DNA from: Epinephelus fuscoguttatus
Lineage: Eukaryota > Chordata > Actinopteri > Perciformes > Serranidae
NCBI RefSeq assembly: GCF_011397635.1
Contig: NC_064761.1
Location: 29,863,643 to 29,927,642 of the forward strand
Direction: 5' to 3'
Length of the DNA stretch: 64,000 bases
Part shown: piece by piece, positions 45,232 to 56,607 of the stretch
Numbering within the stretch: position 1 is the stretch's first letter
How the letters are laid out: each line of letters opens with the position of its first letter
The notes under the pieces: generated by a model
The model's database searches: none
Told to the model about the DNA's origin: nothing
Seen by the model: the letters and a program-made list of their open reading frames with translations, nothing else
Made by a program: the position numbers and the translations under genes

Positions 45232-46527
45232 GAGCATGTTATTCTGTGGATTATTTTCTGTAAAATGGTAAAGGCTATGACAAAGGCCTCCGGATAAATG
45301 ACAGAATTTGACCCTTTAACCATTACATATCTAAACAGACTGATTACAGTTTCGTCATAAGTCTAATGATTCGTGTGAAATCTCATTAAGGTCTTACTGT
45401 AACTTGCATTTTCCAAGAAGAGGGTTGTGTCTAACAGAATTACCTCCTGTGCTGACCTCCCTGTGTGTAGATAATGGAAAGGTTATCAGTTTATAGGAAA
45501 CTGGCTCCAGACTCAGGATGGAAACAGGACGAAGGTGCCTTTTTGTTTTTCTCTTTTTGAGTTCACAGGAGCAGAAGGTATTGAGAATCGGTGTCTAAGT
45601 TAAGTCTCCTGATGAGGGTCAATGTGAGTGGAGCTCTCCTTTGGGGAGTCAAAAGCAGCTAATTGTGTTCATATAGTCAGCAGAGGTACATGCCACTCTT
45701 CCTCTGAATGTTCCCATTACAACCCACCGGATTCATGGTGAGTCACAGGCAAAAAAAGAAAGCAATGGTAAGAATGTGCTTCACTGCTGGAATACAGTAT
45801 GTACCTTTACAGACCCACTCACCTCCTGTGGGAAAACCCCAGAGGAAAGGTTGAAGACTCTTCTTCATATGGAAGTGAAATCCATGGGAATACAGATATG
45901 TTGTGGTTAATACCTATCACATAGGTTTACAACATCAAATAAAAGACAACAGTATCAAAACAGAAAATCAGTCTCCCCTTTTTAAAGCCATCTGAACAGT
46001 AGGCATCAACAACACAGATTAGAACTTTGCCTTTTTAATTTCTGTCTTAGGATGGATCACAGAGAGTGATCAAAGTGTCAAACATTTCAGGAATACCCAT
46101 GAACAGATGTTCAATCAGTCCACCACAGACTAAAATACTTACTATACAATTTTGTACAACATCATGGTCCCCAGAGGATGAATCCTTTGGTGATTCCCTG
46201 ACTTTTCTCTGATACTAACAAGGAGTCACTTATCCTGTGAAATACCTCAACACTAGCCTACCTCCACATGAATAATGATTTTTAGGAACCGCACAACTTC
46301 GCCTTGGCATCACCGTGGGGTTTACTTTTGTGCTTTTCACTGAAAAGTCTAAAGACCAGTTAGATGGATTGCCATGAATTTTGGTTCAGAAATTCATCCC
46401 CCCAAGTCCTGAGGAGGAACGATTCTTTTCATGATATAAATGTATTTAACCTTTTGGGTTTTGTTCTGCAAAATATGTTGTCAGTTTCTCCATGACTCCA
46501 TTACAGCACATGCACATTTGACAGCTA
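44978..46527. other. Intergenic AT-rich DNA
   Basis: It holds a TA microsatellite at about 45185-45225. No gene or element ends were recognised. Confidence 0.5.
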
Positions 46528-46944
46528 GTGAAGCCCGCCCCACAAAACGTCCAACAACTTAAAGCCTATAAACCAAAATCAACTTTTTCACTGGCATCGT
46601 CTCATTTACAGAACTATTCATGGCCTACTTACAGCATACTTATGTGTGTACATCAAGCCAAAATAATGAAAATGGCTACGCTCTCAGAACATGTTTTTCC
46701 TGTTGGTGCCGAGGGTATGTATAGAGTTTGGCAAAAGAGTATTTATATATGCAGCTCCTTATATGTGGAATCTCCTGCAGAAGGACTTAAGTTGCATTCT
46801 TTTGTCCCTCTCGGCTGTTTCAAAGCACTGCTGCAGGATTTTTGTACACAATCCTCTATATGCCAATGTCACAGTGTCTTAGCTGGTCTTTGTAATCGTG
46901 TGTAGTTGCTCTTTTTGCATTTTTATTTTTCACTGCTAGTATAT

Positions 46945-48664
46945 GGGGCATTCTACCGAATATGTGCAAAGTTAGGCTGGAAATATTTTGAAATTTTGTA
47001 TGTTTTATTTCCAAAACTTTGTCCCTATATATATTGTACCATATGTAAAGGTCACATATCTAGTAAAATGACTGTAGTTTTTTATATTGTATTTTCAGAC
47101 TGTTTTCGAATGTTTTTCCTCTCCCAAAATTTGTCACTACCGAAACATATAGTATTATATTACACAAAAAAATATATATCAACCTGTTATGCTTGTTCCT
47201 TCCCTTGTTTAAAGATTTAAATTTTTACAAATTTTGACTGAAGATTTTCACAATTAAATCGATAAAAAATAATATTTTAACAAATTTCAAAGTTCAAATT
47301 ATAGAATCCTTCAAAATCTAAATGCAATCTTTCTTTGTAAAATGCATAACGCTGATCAGATTGATTTCAGAGTTAATAATTGATGAAACAGAACATAAAT
47401 GTAACCGATTAGCATCATAATACTTTAGTTGATAACTCAATATACTTTATTTTTTACAAAACACCCAGTGTTTTGGTAGTGACTGCACTGTTTCGGTAGT
47501 GACTGTCCTGTTTCGGTAGTGACCATTATACTGTTTTTAAGGTTGCATCGTATTTCCTCAAATGTATGCCTTATGGTGGGAATTACAAATTCAAAGACAA
47601 ATGTTTTGTGGTCAATAAAACAATTTAATTTTTGAGAGGGCAGAGCAGAGTAGAACAGAACAGAGCAGAGTATAGTAGAGTAGAGCAAAGTAGAGCAGAG
47701 TAGGACAGAGCAGAGCAGAGTAGAGTAGAGCAGAGCAGAGTAGAGTAGAGAAGAGTAGAGTATAGAGTAAAGCAGAGTAGAGTAGACCAGGGTAGAGTAG
47801 AGCAGAGCAGAGCAGAGAAGAGCAAGACTTTGGAGCACAAAATTATGGGGTTTAACTCCTGACCATCCCATTTTGTCACTACCGAAATGATCATGTCACT
47901 ACCGAAACTTTACCATAGGTTTCGGTAGTGACTGTTTTGGTAGTGACATTCCTAGCTATTTTTCAGGATAACTAAAGAATGCTAACAGTCACATGGCTAA
48001 CAAGCACATGTTTGAAGAGTTGTTCGCACAGAAAAACAATATTTTGCATAAACCCCCCAAATTTTTACATAATTGAAGAGAACTTGTGTTCGGTAGTGAC
48101 AGTTTTAAAAGTTACACTGATTTTCAGACTTTGGAAGGCATTTATTTAAAAAATGATGGGAGTCAGCGACTTACCATGCAGCCATGTGGGATGGGGGTGC
48201 AGTACTACCCCCCTTCTCAGAAATTCAGGGGTGTGGCTAAAATCCAGACTCAAACAGAGCATTAAAACTCTTGTGTTTCAGTAGGGACACTATTTTTTTA
48301 GCATAGTTTCTTAATTTAAAAATTAATCCCACAATACATCTAAATCTTTCAACTTCTGTTCAAACTTTATCACAAAGATGTTTTAAATTAGACTTTTGAA
48401 AAAAATATGAAAAATGTTTTAAGTGTTATTTACATGAATTGAATTTTAGAGGTCAGGGATGGGGACAGCTACTTCCCAATAGAAAGTACCCTATAAATGG
48501 AGATTTTGTATATATTTAGCTTATCACTTTCTCATTTAATGTCCTGGGTTTAAATAGGCCATAACATAATCTTTGTAAATATCTATGTCTGATTACTCAG
48601 TTTTATTATTTTTGTCGTTTTTTGGTAAGGGACAGCACTTTGCACATAATCGGTAGAATGCCCC
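46945..48664. mobile_element. Unassigned TIR element with repeated CGGTAGTGAC motif
   Basis: The ends pair as GGGGCATTCTACCGAATATGTGCAAA (left, 46945-46970) and the complement of the same with one change (right). Both sides have ATAT next to them (46941-46944, 48665-48668), a possible 4-bp duplication. Inside, TTTCGGTAGTGAC or its complement occurs repeatedly (about 47130, 47470, 47490, 47510, 47875, 47895, 47925, 47935, 48090). A (GAGTA/GCAGA)n minisatellite fills 47640-47825. No transposase frame exists. Superfamily unknown. Confidence 0.7.
47640..47825 (+). repeat. GAGCAGAGTA-type minisatellite
   Basis: Tandem AGAGTAGAGC/AGAGCAGAGT pentamer repeats. They lie inside the TIR element and are responsible for long Ser/Leu/Tyr open frames on the minus strand. 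Confidence 0.9.
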
Positions 48665-48786
48665 ATATATTGACAGACTTTTTGGCTTTTCTTTGTAGTA
48701 ATCTTATTTTGTGTTTTATATTGCTTGTTTTAGAGCTATACATTATTATTCTGTTTTTTTGTTCTACGTTGTCTGTCTGTAACCTA

Positions 48787-50404
48787 CAGTGGTGGAAAAA
48801 AGTTTTCGGACACCCTTAAAATCTCAAATATTATCATGAAATATTTGTGGAAAAATCTTTTTTGTGTTTCAAAAGGTGTGGCTGCATTAGACAGATACAA
48901 ACAAATACAAATTATATTTTTTGTTTATTGTTTACAAGAAAAACTAACAAAACTAAATTCTTGACAGTTTCAATATGTCAGTTCTCAACATTGTCGGTAT
49001 CAAAGTCAACAAATAACAGAGAATGTGTTCAAAACTGAACAAAAAATAAATAAACCATCACATCATCAAATTAATATTTAGTAGTCCTGCCACTGGCACG
49101 TAGTAGAGCTCTAATCCTGGCTGGCATGTTCCCCACGAGCCTTTCACACTGTTGAATGGCTAATCTTGTCCCATTCTTCTTGAATTACTGCTTTTAATTC
49201 TTCTAAATTCTTTGGTTTATGCTTTGAAACAGACCTTTTGATAATCCACCACAGATTTTCAATGGGGCTCATGTCCGGGAGGATTGAGCTAGCCACTCTG
49301 AACCTGGATACTGTGCTCCTGCAGCCAAGTTCTACTGGCCTTGGATGTGTGGCAAAGGGCATTATCTTGTTGAAACATCCAGTTTTACCTCAACGGAACA
49401 GTGCACGCAGAAGGGAGCATGTGGGTTTCGAGAATGGTACAATACTTGGTAGAGTTCAATGTGCCATCACAGACAGTGAGATGACCAACACCAGCAGCAC
49501 TCATGCATCCCCAAACCATGATACTGCCTCCACCATGCTTGACAGTAGGTACTGTACATGTTGGAGATAATGCTTTGCCTGGCCTTCTGCGTACCCTCAC
49601 ATTAGTAGGAGGAAGATAAAGCTGGAAACTGGACTCATCTGACCACAAAATCTTCTTCCAATTCCTGGCTGTCCAGTTCTTGTGTGCCTGGGCCCAACGA
49701 CGCCGGGCTAACCTCTGTCTCTCATTGATCAGGGGCTTCTTGATAGCCTTGTAGGACCTTAAGCCATGATCTAAAAGTCGGCCACGCACAGTGCGGGTGG
49801 AACACTGGACACCAGTTTGGTTTGACCACTGCTTCTGAAGCTCCTGTGATGTCATTCGGCGGTTTTGCCTGCACATGCGGATCAGGATGCAGTCATTTCT
49901 TGCTGAAGAAACCCTTGGACGCCCAGATCTTGGTTTGTCTTCCAAGCTGTTGGTTCGTCTGTATTTCTGCAGAGTGTATCCAACTGCTGAAGGACTGCAT
50001 CTGCACTTCCTGGCTATCTGGCGGCAGCTGTACCCTTCCTGGTTGAGAATCTTTATCTTCAGGCGTGTTTCCTGCGTTAGGTTCCTTGTTTTAGCCATTT
50101 TTTGTGTCTGAAGAACTTTCAAATGTGCTGGCTTTATGTAGACACGAAGCTTGGCAACAAGAATTGTGTCTTTTAATAAAAAGAACGACCTTCATCACTG
50201 GTACCAAAATGACCCAATACTCAAAATTTCTTATGTATTTTTATGGAACCAATCAATTTTAAGTTTTTAATGGCTTTTTTAGGATTTATTTAGTATTTTG
50301 GCTGTGACTGTACTAAAAGAAATTGCACTTGAAGACCTAAGAGTGATTCTTAATGCAATATTTCACAAATGCATGGGGTGTCCGAAAACTTTTTTCCACC
50401 ACTG
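48787..50404 (-). mobile_element. Tc1-like (DD34E) transposon
   Basis: 1618 bp, TA on both sides, with inverted termini CAGTGGTGGAAAAAAGTTTT and its complement. It is inserted into the 3' UTR of the LINE fragment. It belongs to a different Tc1 lineage from the DD38E copies: different termini and transposase. Confidence 0.92.
49144..50097 (-). pseudogene. Broken Tc1-like transposase
   Basis: The frame starts MAKTRNLTQETRLKIKILNQ and is open through WSDESSFQLY and VKHGGGSIMVWGC to about 49385. It then breaks: FQQDN (about 49370) and SPIENLWWIIK (about 49240) lie in other frames, with a TAG near 49289. Correcting by eye, the second D and the E are about 34 residues apart. The frame disruptions make it inactive. 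Confidence 0.85.
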
Positions 50405-50500
50405 TATATTGCTGCCTGTCATGGCTAGGACACTCTTGAAAAATATTTTTAATCTCAAGAGGTTTTTCTGGTTAAATAAAGATCAAAGAAATAAAAATCG

Positions 50501-51700
50501 GAAGAATGACCATTTAAGGAGCATATAAATACATCATTAGCCTTGGCTGGCAGAGGTCTTGACTCAAGGCTTATTTAACTTTGCCTTTCTCGGTTGTCAT
50601 CGCTGCAGTACACTGATAAGAGCAAGTGGGAGAGAGGGAAAAGTTGGTCACTCATGAGCACCTGGATGTTTGACAGGCTGACTCAGAACATGCTGCAAAC
50701 TAAATTGCACACTAATCATTCAATTACCACTAGTCATCAGGTCAAAATTGCAAATTGTCCATATATTGGTTCATGACCAAATACCTGCATAGCTAATGAC
50801 ATTCCCATGAGCCTCAGCTGTGCTCTGTGTTTACTACTGAGTAAATGTTAGCATGCTAACACGCTAAACTAAGATGGGGACCATGGTTAACATTCTACCT
50901 GCGGTGCCTTTAGACTCTTAAGCTGTGTACCAAATCCATACTACACACTAGCCATCATAATATATTGTTTTAGCTGTTAGTGTAAAAAACAATTTAATAT
51001 ATACAATATGTGGAATGTTGGTTGTCGTATTTAGTCAGCATGTGTTTGCTTTGAGTGTACTTTATACACGCTGTTAGTTGAACAGTTCTTCTCTAAAATG
51101 TGTGTGTTTGTTAAAGTATCACTTGGCTCAACCTATTTTATCCCTGTGTGAACTTTTTTTTGTTATGCTTGTGTCAGATTTTTCTTTCCATCTGACTCTC
51201 ATTTAGTATTGTCTATGAAAGGCTGTGGAATTCAGTTTATCATTACTTTGCATTTCACAAAAATAAAGCGTATTACAATAACAAGTGAAAGACCCTCTTA
51301 TCTGTGTCTGGCATTTTAAACAAGAAACTTTCCCTCAGCGTAACAGGATGTGTTAGTGATTACAGTTGGTCATCCCTTCCTGTATGGACTTCACGCTTGG
51401 CACCCAGCCTTTAATTCTAATGAAGTCAATCAGACACCAAGCAAAAGTAAAACACAAAACAAAAAAACCCCCCTAGTTTATTTATAATGGGAAGAGTGAG
51501 AGAGCAGAGTGTATACCTTATCATGAGAATTAAAAACCTGCAGTCAAAAAACACTTTTTTGAGTCAGAAGCAAACACTTAAATGCAGAGTGGTGTATTTG
51601 AATTAAGTGGTGGTTGCACAGAAGGGTCAATTATTACATGGTTTTGTAGTGGAACTGATAAATAAAGGCCAACATTTGAAATGAGATGCAAGTCCACACT
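50501..51700. other. phpt1 downstream region and 3' UTR
   Basis: A minus-strand AATAAA at 51482-51477 would give phpt1 a 3' UTR of about 0.2 kb. The rest has no recognisable gene. Confidence 0.45.
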
Positions 51701-53960
51701 CTATTTTTTGTCGTCAGACCAGGTGATCTCATAATCACCGAAGGTACTCTTCAGCTTCTCTGCAGATACAGAATGGTCTGCTTTACCATACGCCTGCAAA
51801 TGAATGAGAGAGCATGCACATTATTACATTCAAAGACTACTGAATATTTTTGTAGTATACTAAAGGTCCAGTGTGTAGGATTTAGGGGGATATATTGGCA
51901 GAAAATAAATATAATATTTTCTTTAGTGTATAATCACCTGAAAATAAGAATTGTTGTGTTTTTGTTAGCTTAGAATGGGCAGTTTATATCTATATAGGGA
52001 GCAGGTCCTGGTCTATGGAGTCCGCCATGCTGCACCACCGCGTTTCTACAGTAGCTTAGCAGAGACAAACCAAACACTGGCTCTGGATAGGGCAATTTGT
52101 GTTAATATAATGGCCCCTGTAATAAGCAACACATCTGTCACTAGCCAAACAGCTTCGGAAAAACTATTCTTTTTTAACATTAAACTGCTTTATTCAGTTT
52201 TTTACCCATTAAAATCCCCACCCCAGATTCATTGGTTTTGGAGAGAAGGAGACCTCTAAGGATAATTCAACTCCTGGTGAAAAAAACAACAACTCCTTAA
52301 CAATGAACACTGACGAAATCGTAGTCTTTTACTGGTCCTGTCTCAAGCCCATTTCCACAGCAAAGTACGGTGCAGTTCAGCTCGGTTTGCTTTTATTCTG
52401 TTTCCACTGTAAAAAGTTGTGGATGGTACCAATGGAACCGTCCCGTACCATTACCATGTTTGGTCCCCCCTCTGTTGGGGTACCTAGCACACAGATCTGG
52501 TACTAAAAGGTGGAGCTGTGAACACTGCAGTCTGTTGATTGGTCAATAGAGGACGGTCACTCTGCTCAGGGCTGAGCTGTGGCTGGTTTTGAGGCGCATG
52601 TAACCACTGTTCATACACTGTTTTATTAGTAAACTGTAACTATAAAATGAAAGGATGTTTTGCTGCCTCTTGCAGCAGCTGGAGTCTGAGAAAAATAACT
52701 TAATTCACTGAGACTTTTAAGGTGGACAGTTAATTTGTAATGTTACTCAATGCATGAGGTGACGACATGAATCAATCAACACAGCTCAAATTTCACTGTG
52801 ACCACTCTGACCATCACTTTAGTTTTTATATGACACAGACTTTTAGTAATGAGTGGATCTTCAAGTGTCTATATATATTAATTTTGACCAGGTAATGTGA
52901 GCTGCATATATTCTAATCCTCACTAGGAGAAAAAAACAAGCGTTGTGAAGCGTCATTCCTGTGGACTCCGGCAACACTAAACCCCTGAGCTTGCCTTTGA
53001 AGGACTATATGCACAAAACTAATTTTATAATACCCCACGGAGAGAGACTCTCACTGCAGCCTGTTATATCTTGTTCTGAAAACATCAGCATGCAGACTCG
53101 TTCTGTGGAAGATAAATGAGGTACAGACATCTGTGTCAGCGGTGATGAGGAAATACAGTGAGTGCTTGACAGAGCAGTGAGTGACAACAAACCCGCCCAC
53201 ATTTAAGGGTGCTGTGGAAACGCTAGAGTCTAGGTACCATGTCTGAAGGGTTACTTTTGGTTCCAAAGGTACCATACTGAAAGTGTTTGGTGGAAACGGG
53301 GCTTTAACGCAATCTGCAGTCCTCACTGCTGGGTGCCACTAAATCCCACACACTGCTCCTTTAATGCTTTTCCAATAAAATTAACTTACAGTTGATTCTC
53401 CAAACACCCTCAGTTTTTTCTCTTGGCTGTTGTGCTCTATCTTCCCTCCACCAAGGCATTTGCACTCCATCCCCAAGGCCTCCATAGCAGGATTGACCTT
53501 GTCAAATATATGATCTGCAAATAATTGAAATCATTCCATCAGTGAAAAAATACAGTCTGGTTTAATTACATTAAAATAAAATAAGCAGCAGTTTAAAGCA
53601 TGTTATTGTTGACTTCTATATTTGTTAGCAAGCATTGCATCTGCAGGTCTGTGCAGCTTTTATGTACACTGCACGTTTACAGTGTGCAAAGCAGGAACAT
53701 TGGTCAAGTAGGTCAGCTCAATCTGCAGCACTAATACAGGTCTTGGTTTGCATGTTGTCTCGAGTTTAACTTGGCACATTTGACGCTTCTCTGCAGCAAA
53801 CTACAGTCAACAACTTACTGTGATACTCTGCGCTTTTTGTGCCACGGATTATGTCTGTATGCGCATCGCCATCTTTTACTTTCACTCTGACCAGTATGTA
53901 TTTGAATGTTCCCTCTGGATCAATCTCCACAACGGGAATTTTCGCCAGAGCGTCTGCCAT
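51701..53960 (-). CDS. phpt1: 14-kDa phosphohistidine phosphatase
   Basis: PHPT1 removes phosphate from protein phosphohistidines, for example on ion channels, G-beta and ATP-citrate lyase (family knowledge); it is cytosolic and metal-free. Minus-strand exons are 53960-53819, 53514-53390 and 51793-51701 (360 nt, 119 aa against about 125 in human), with consistent phases. The protein starts [20 protein letters not shown]. Catalytic His47 (human His53) lies in [15 protein letters not shown], split across exons 1 and 2. The glycine-rich [20 protein letters not shown] phosphate-binding segment and the [15 protein letters not shown]...DYEITWSDD end are conserved. The frame stays open upstream to an ATG at 54032 (MLSVVGRPLCSLRV), a possible longer form; the 53960 ATG has the better context and matches family length. 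Intron 2 holds nested MITEs. Confidence 0.94.
51861..53360. mobile_element. MITE in phpt1 intron 2 with nested element
   Basis: Ends are TAAAGGTCCAGTGTGTAGGA on the left and the near complement CACACACTGCTCCTTTA on the right. Internal blocks match the copy at 24780-25085. The centre is displaced by a second element (52345-53308). Confidence 0.7.
52345..53308. mobile_element. Nested TIR element (AAGCCC...GGGGCTT ends)
   Basis: The left end reads AAGCCCATTTCCACAGCAAA and the right end GTTTGGTGGAAACGGGGCTT, which are inverted. Subterminal GGTACC-rich blocks (GGTACCAATGGAACC; CCAAAGGTACCATACTG) also pair. No open transposase. It is inserted inside the MITE of phpt1 intron 2. Confidence 0.6.
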
Positions 53961-56370
53961 TGCGACTGTAGCCTTAGTCAGAGCACCGGAGACTCTCAGA
54001 CTGCACAGAGGTCTACCGACGACAGACAACATGGTGCGCTCACACAAATGTCTTTATTTAGAGTGGGACTATTTCCTGTCTTAAAGAGACAGACAACCTG
54101 CAACCTGTCAGTACTGTACAGGATTACGCACGCTGGAGACCCCATATGGCGATAAGGGGGAACTGTTTCAGTTAACAGCTCTCAAAACCCAACAATCATG
54201 CAGCCAATTTACTATAAAATGGTATCAGTCCACTGCAGCTTATATTTACCAACCCAGTTTATATCAAAGGGAAGAGATGAGCAATGTGTCTAACGTTGGC
54301 AAGCTCATTTTTCCACTCTTTTTCTTTTATCTGTGTCGTTGATTTGTTATTTCCTGTAACCAGAGAAGATTTTCCACTGGTGTCTATCAGAAGTCAGAGT
54401 TGAAGCTGGTAGTGATGTAGCTGTTGGTTCAGGACCAGTCCCGCAGAAAGAAGGACGGATGCTTCTGCCACAATTGCTTGAACTTCTGGTTGCCAGTCGG
54501 CCTCTTTCATCAGTAATCCGTCCTGCAGCCTTTCATTGGGGCCAAAAAACTGAGAAGTTCATGAGATACACACAAACCTCTCCTTTCCTGCTCTATCAGG
54601 CCAAATTAGGCAGAGTTGACAGTTGATTTTCTATGTGTTATATGATGAATGCAGTAGGTGTATCATCATTTCGTAGCAGTCTTTAACAGTAATGTCACAG
54701 CTGTGGTAATACTTATATTGTGTATGTTTTTATTGCATGATTATTTGCAAGAATAGAGCTGTGGTGAGATCCTAATCATGATCCGAGCACAAATCTGTAT
54801 CAGCATCTGTTTAGGATATTCTTATCAAAGCTGAAACTGAGTCTCTCCCTTGGGTCTTATTCTGTACAAGTTAATTAAGAAGTTTATATTATCTTTCAAG
54901 GGAGAGGGTGGAGGTCTAGAGGTGTCAAGCAACAGTGGCTACTATCCACAGCCGTGGGTCAGAGAGGAAGGATATGAACTGTCACTTCTGGAAACACAGC
55001 CAGCCTGCAGGCGCCTCTGCTGCTGCTCCACACACTTCCCGTCTCTGGACACTCATTAAAAATGTTTGTTTGCCGCCATTGCATTTGATTTGTTTTCCGC
55101 TTTCTTCTTCTTCTTTGATGAGCAAATCTTTGGACATCCTTTTAGCTATTCCAGTCAATGTATTGTCTGTGGGCACATTCTGGGCTACTGCCAACAGGAC
55201 TCCACCGGATTGAATCATCATGCACACTCACGAAACTTACGCTTTTCTTTGCTTTCATTTGGTGGCAAAGATTCAAATGATTGATACTGAAATAAAAGAA
55301 AACAGTGGGAATTTCTTTGGCACTCTCAGACACTCTAATTAGCTCACAGGATTTTACAGCTTCCAAGACTGCAGTTTCCTTTGCAGTCGCCTTTCACTTT
55401 AGCATGAGTGCTGTGTTATCGGGCCTTTCCCAGGAAACTTATCACTTTCTTCATGCTTTTTATTTTGTCGTCACTTCTGTACATGTTTGTTAGAGTGTCA
55501 CATTCTCAGGCACGTTAGTAGGCTACATTACAATACAATAGTGTTTTTTATCCTCACATCTAACTGGGCAACCAGAGTTATTGATTTTAGAGCAGTGGAA
55601 CAACAAACCAAGATGTTTTTCTAAGTTTTATTTTTCTTTTTATCGATTTTGAGAAAGTTTGTTTTGTGATAATAAACTTACTGTTTATTTAAATGGAGTC
55701 TGGTGGGTTTGGTGATAGCAGTATCAACTGTTTCTGGTTGAACAAAGTGGGATCTCACTCTTTCATAAAAAGGTCAACCTCTGTATTGATATTTTCCATA
55801 ATGTTGTCAGACAACAATCTGAGTCTGTCAGTGGCAAAAACAAGCACTTTTAGTGGACGTATATTGACAGTGCGTATTGGTCCCAGTGGGTGTATTGCAG
55901 CCTGTTTTGCAGCTTCCTGCTGCAGCTGTCATACTTAATACTGGGCAATGTTGAAACATGTTGTTCCCATTAGTCACTTAGACACAGAACAGGGGACAAT
56001 AGGACACAGGCTGAAAAATGCTGAAGTCACCCTTTAAGTAAAAGTGTTTAATACTCCATAACAAGTGCAAATACTGCTTTAGGAATTGTAATCAAGTCAA
56101 AATGCATCATGTGCTTAGGATGAACATTTAAATCTTAAGAATATCAAACAACTGTAGAAGTCAAATAAATGTAGTATAAAAAGTAAAAAAGTTTAAAAAA
56201 ACAAAACAATAATTTTCCTCTGAAATGTAGTGGAGTAGAAATATAAAGTAGAATAAAATACTCAAGTAAAGTAGAAATGAAACCCTGTTATTAAATGGAA
56301 CACCACTTTTCTGTGACAATAATATTGATTTTCGCTCCTAAAACAAAGGAGAGAGGAAAAGAGTCAGAAG
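53961..56370. other. phpt1-selectin divergent intergenic region
   Basis: phpt1 (minus) and the selectin (plus) are head to head. No gene is recognised. The part around 56040-56290 looks like a dispersed repeat (TACTCAAGTAAAGTAGAAAT), and 55950-56035 ends in GCTGAAGTCACCCTTTAAG, a terminus-like sequence. Confidence 0.45.
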
Positions 56371-56375
56371 CAGAG

Positions 56376-56525
56376 AGGGGAAGTTTCCAAGGATTCTGAT
56401 GGGATGGGGGCCATAGGTGGGGTGAGGGGGATTTCCACTGAAAAAGCCCACTTGTGATATGAGTTTCCTGGAAATGCAGACTGGCCTGTACAGCATATAA
56501 ACGCCGGCTCCTCAGCACATCAAGC
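56376..56525 (+). promoter_or_regulatory. Selectin promoter: kappaB site, GAS-like site and TATA box
   Basis: TATAAA lies at 56496-56501, placing the start near 56525. GGGGATTTCC at 56427-56436 fits the NF-kappaB consensus and lies about 95 bp upstream of that start. A second Rel-like site, GGGGAAGTTTCC, is at 56377-56388. TTCCTGGAA at about 56465-56473 fits a STAT/GAS half-site pair. This arrangement suggests cytokine-inducible endothelial expression; function is inferred. Confidence 0.6.
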
Positions 56526-56607
56526 TCAGAGTGATCTCCTCCTCAGAAGAGTTGAGACCAAAGACATACTAAGAGTCCACTGCAGGTTATTACACATACC
56601 AGTTAAA

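Larger units (their letters stand above)
46600..50500 (+). mobile_element. LINE 3' end interrupted by two DNA transposons
   Basis: Plus-strand fragments in two frames at 46690-46905 read FGKRVFIYAAPYMWNLLQKD and LKLHSFVPLGCFKALLQDF. This is the G-R-x-F-x-Y...WN.L pattern at the C-terminus of CR1/L2-like reverse transcriptases. The 3' UTR is split: 46906-46940, 48668-48785, then 50405-50500. The last part ends TTTTTAATCTCAAGAGG and TGGTTAAATAAAGATCAAAG, a typical fish LINE tail. Removing both insertions restores a continuous sequence. Confidence 0.7.

Noticed and set aside
47437-47894. Long Ser/Leu/Tyr open frames on the minus strand
   Set aside because: They are translations of the GAGTA/GCAGA minisatellite.
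39500-56500. Searched for METTL18, expected between firrm and the selectin from human synteny
   Set aside because: No methyltransferase motif I or METTL18-like peptide was found in either strand of the frames given.
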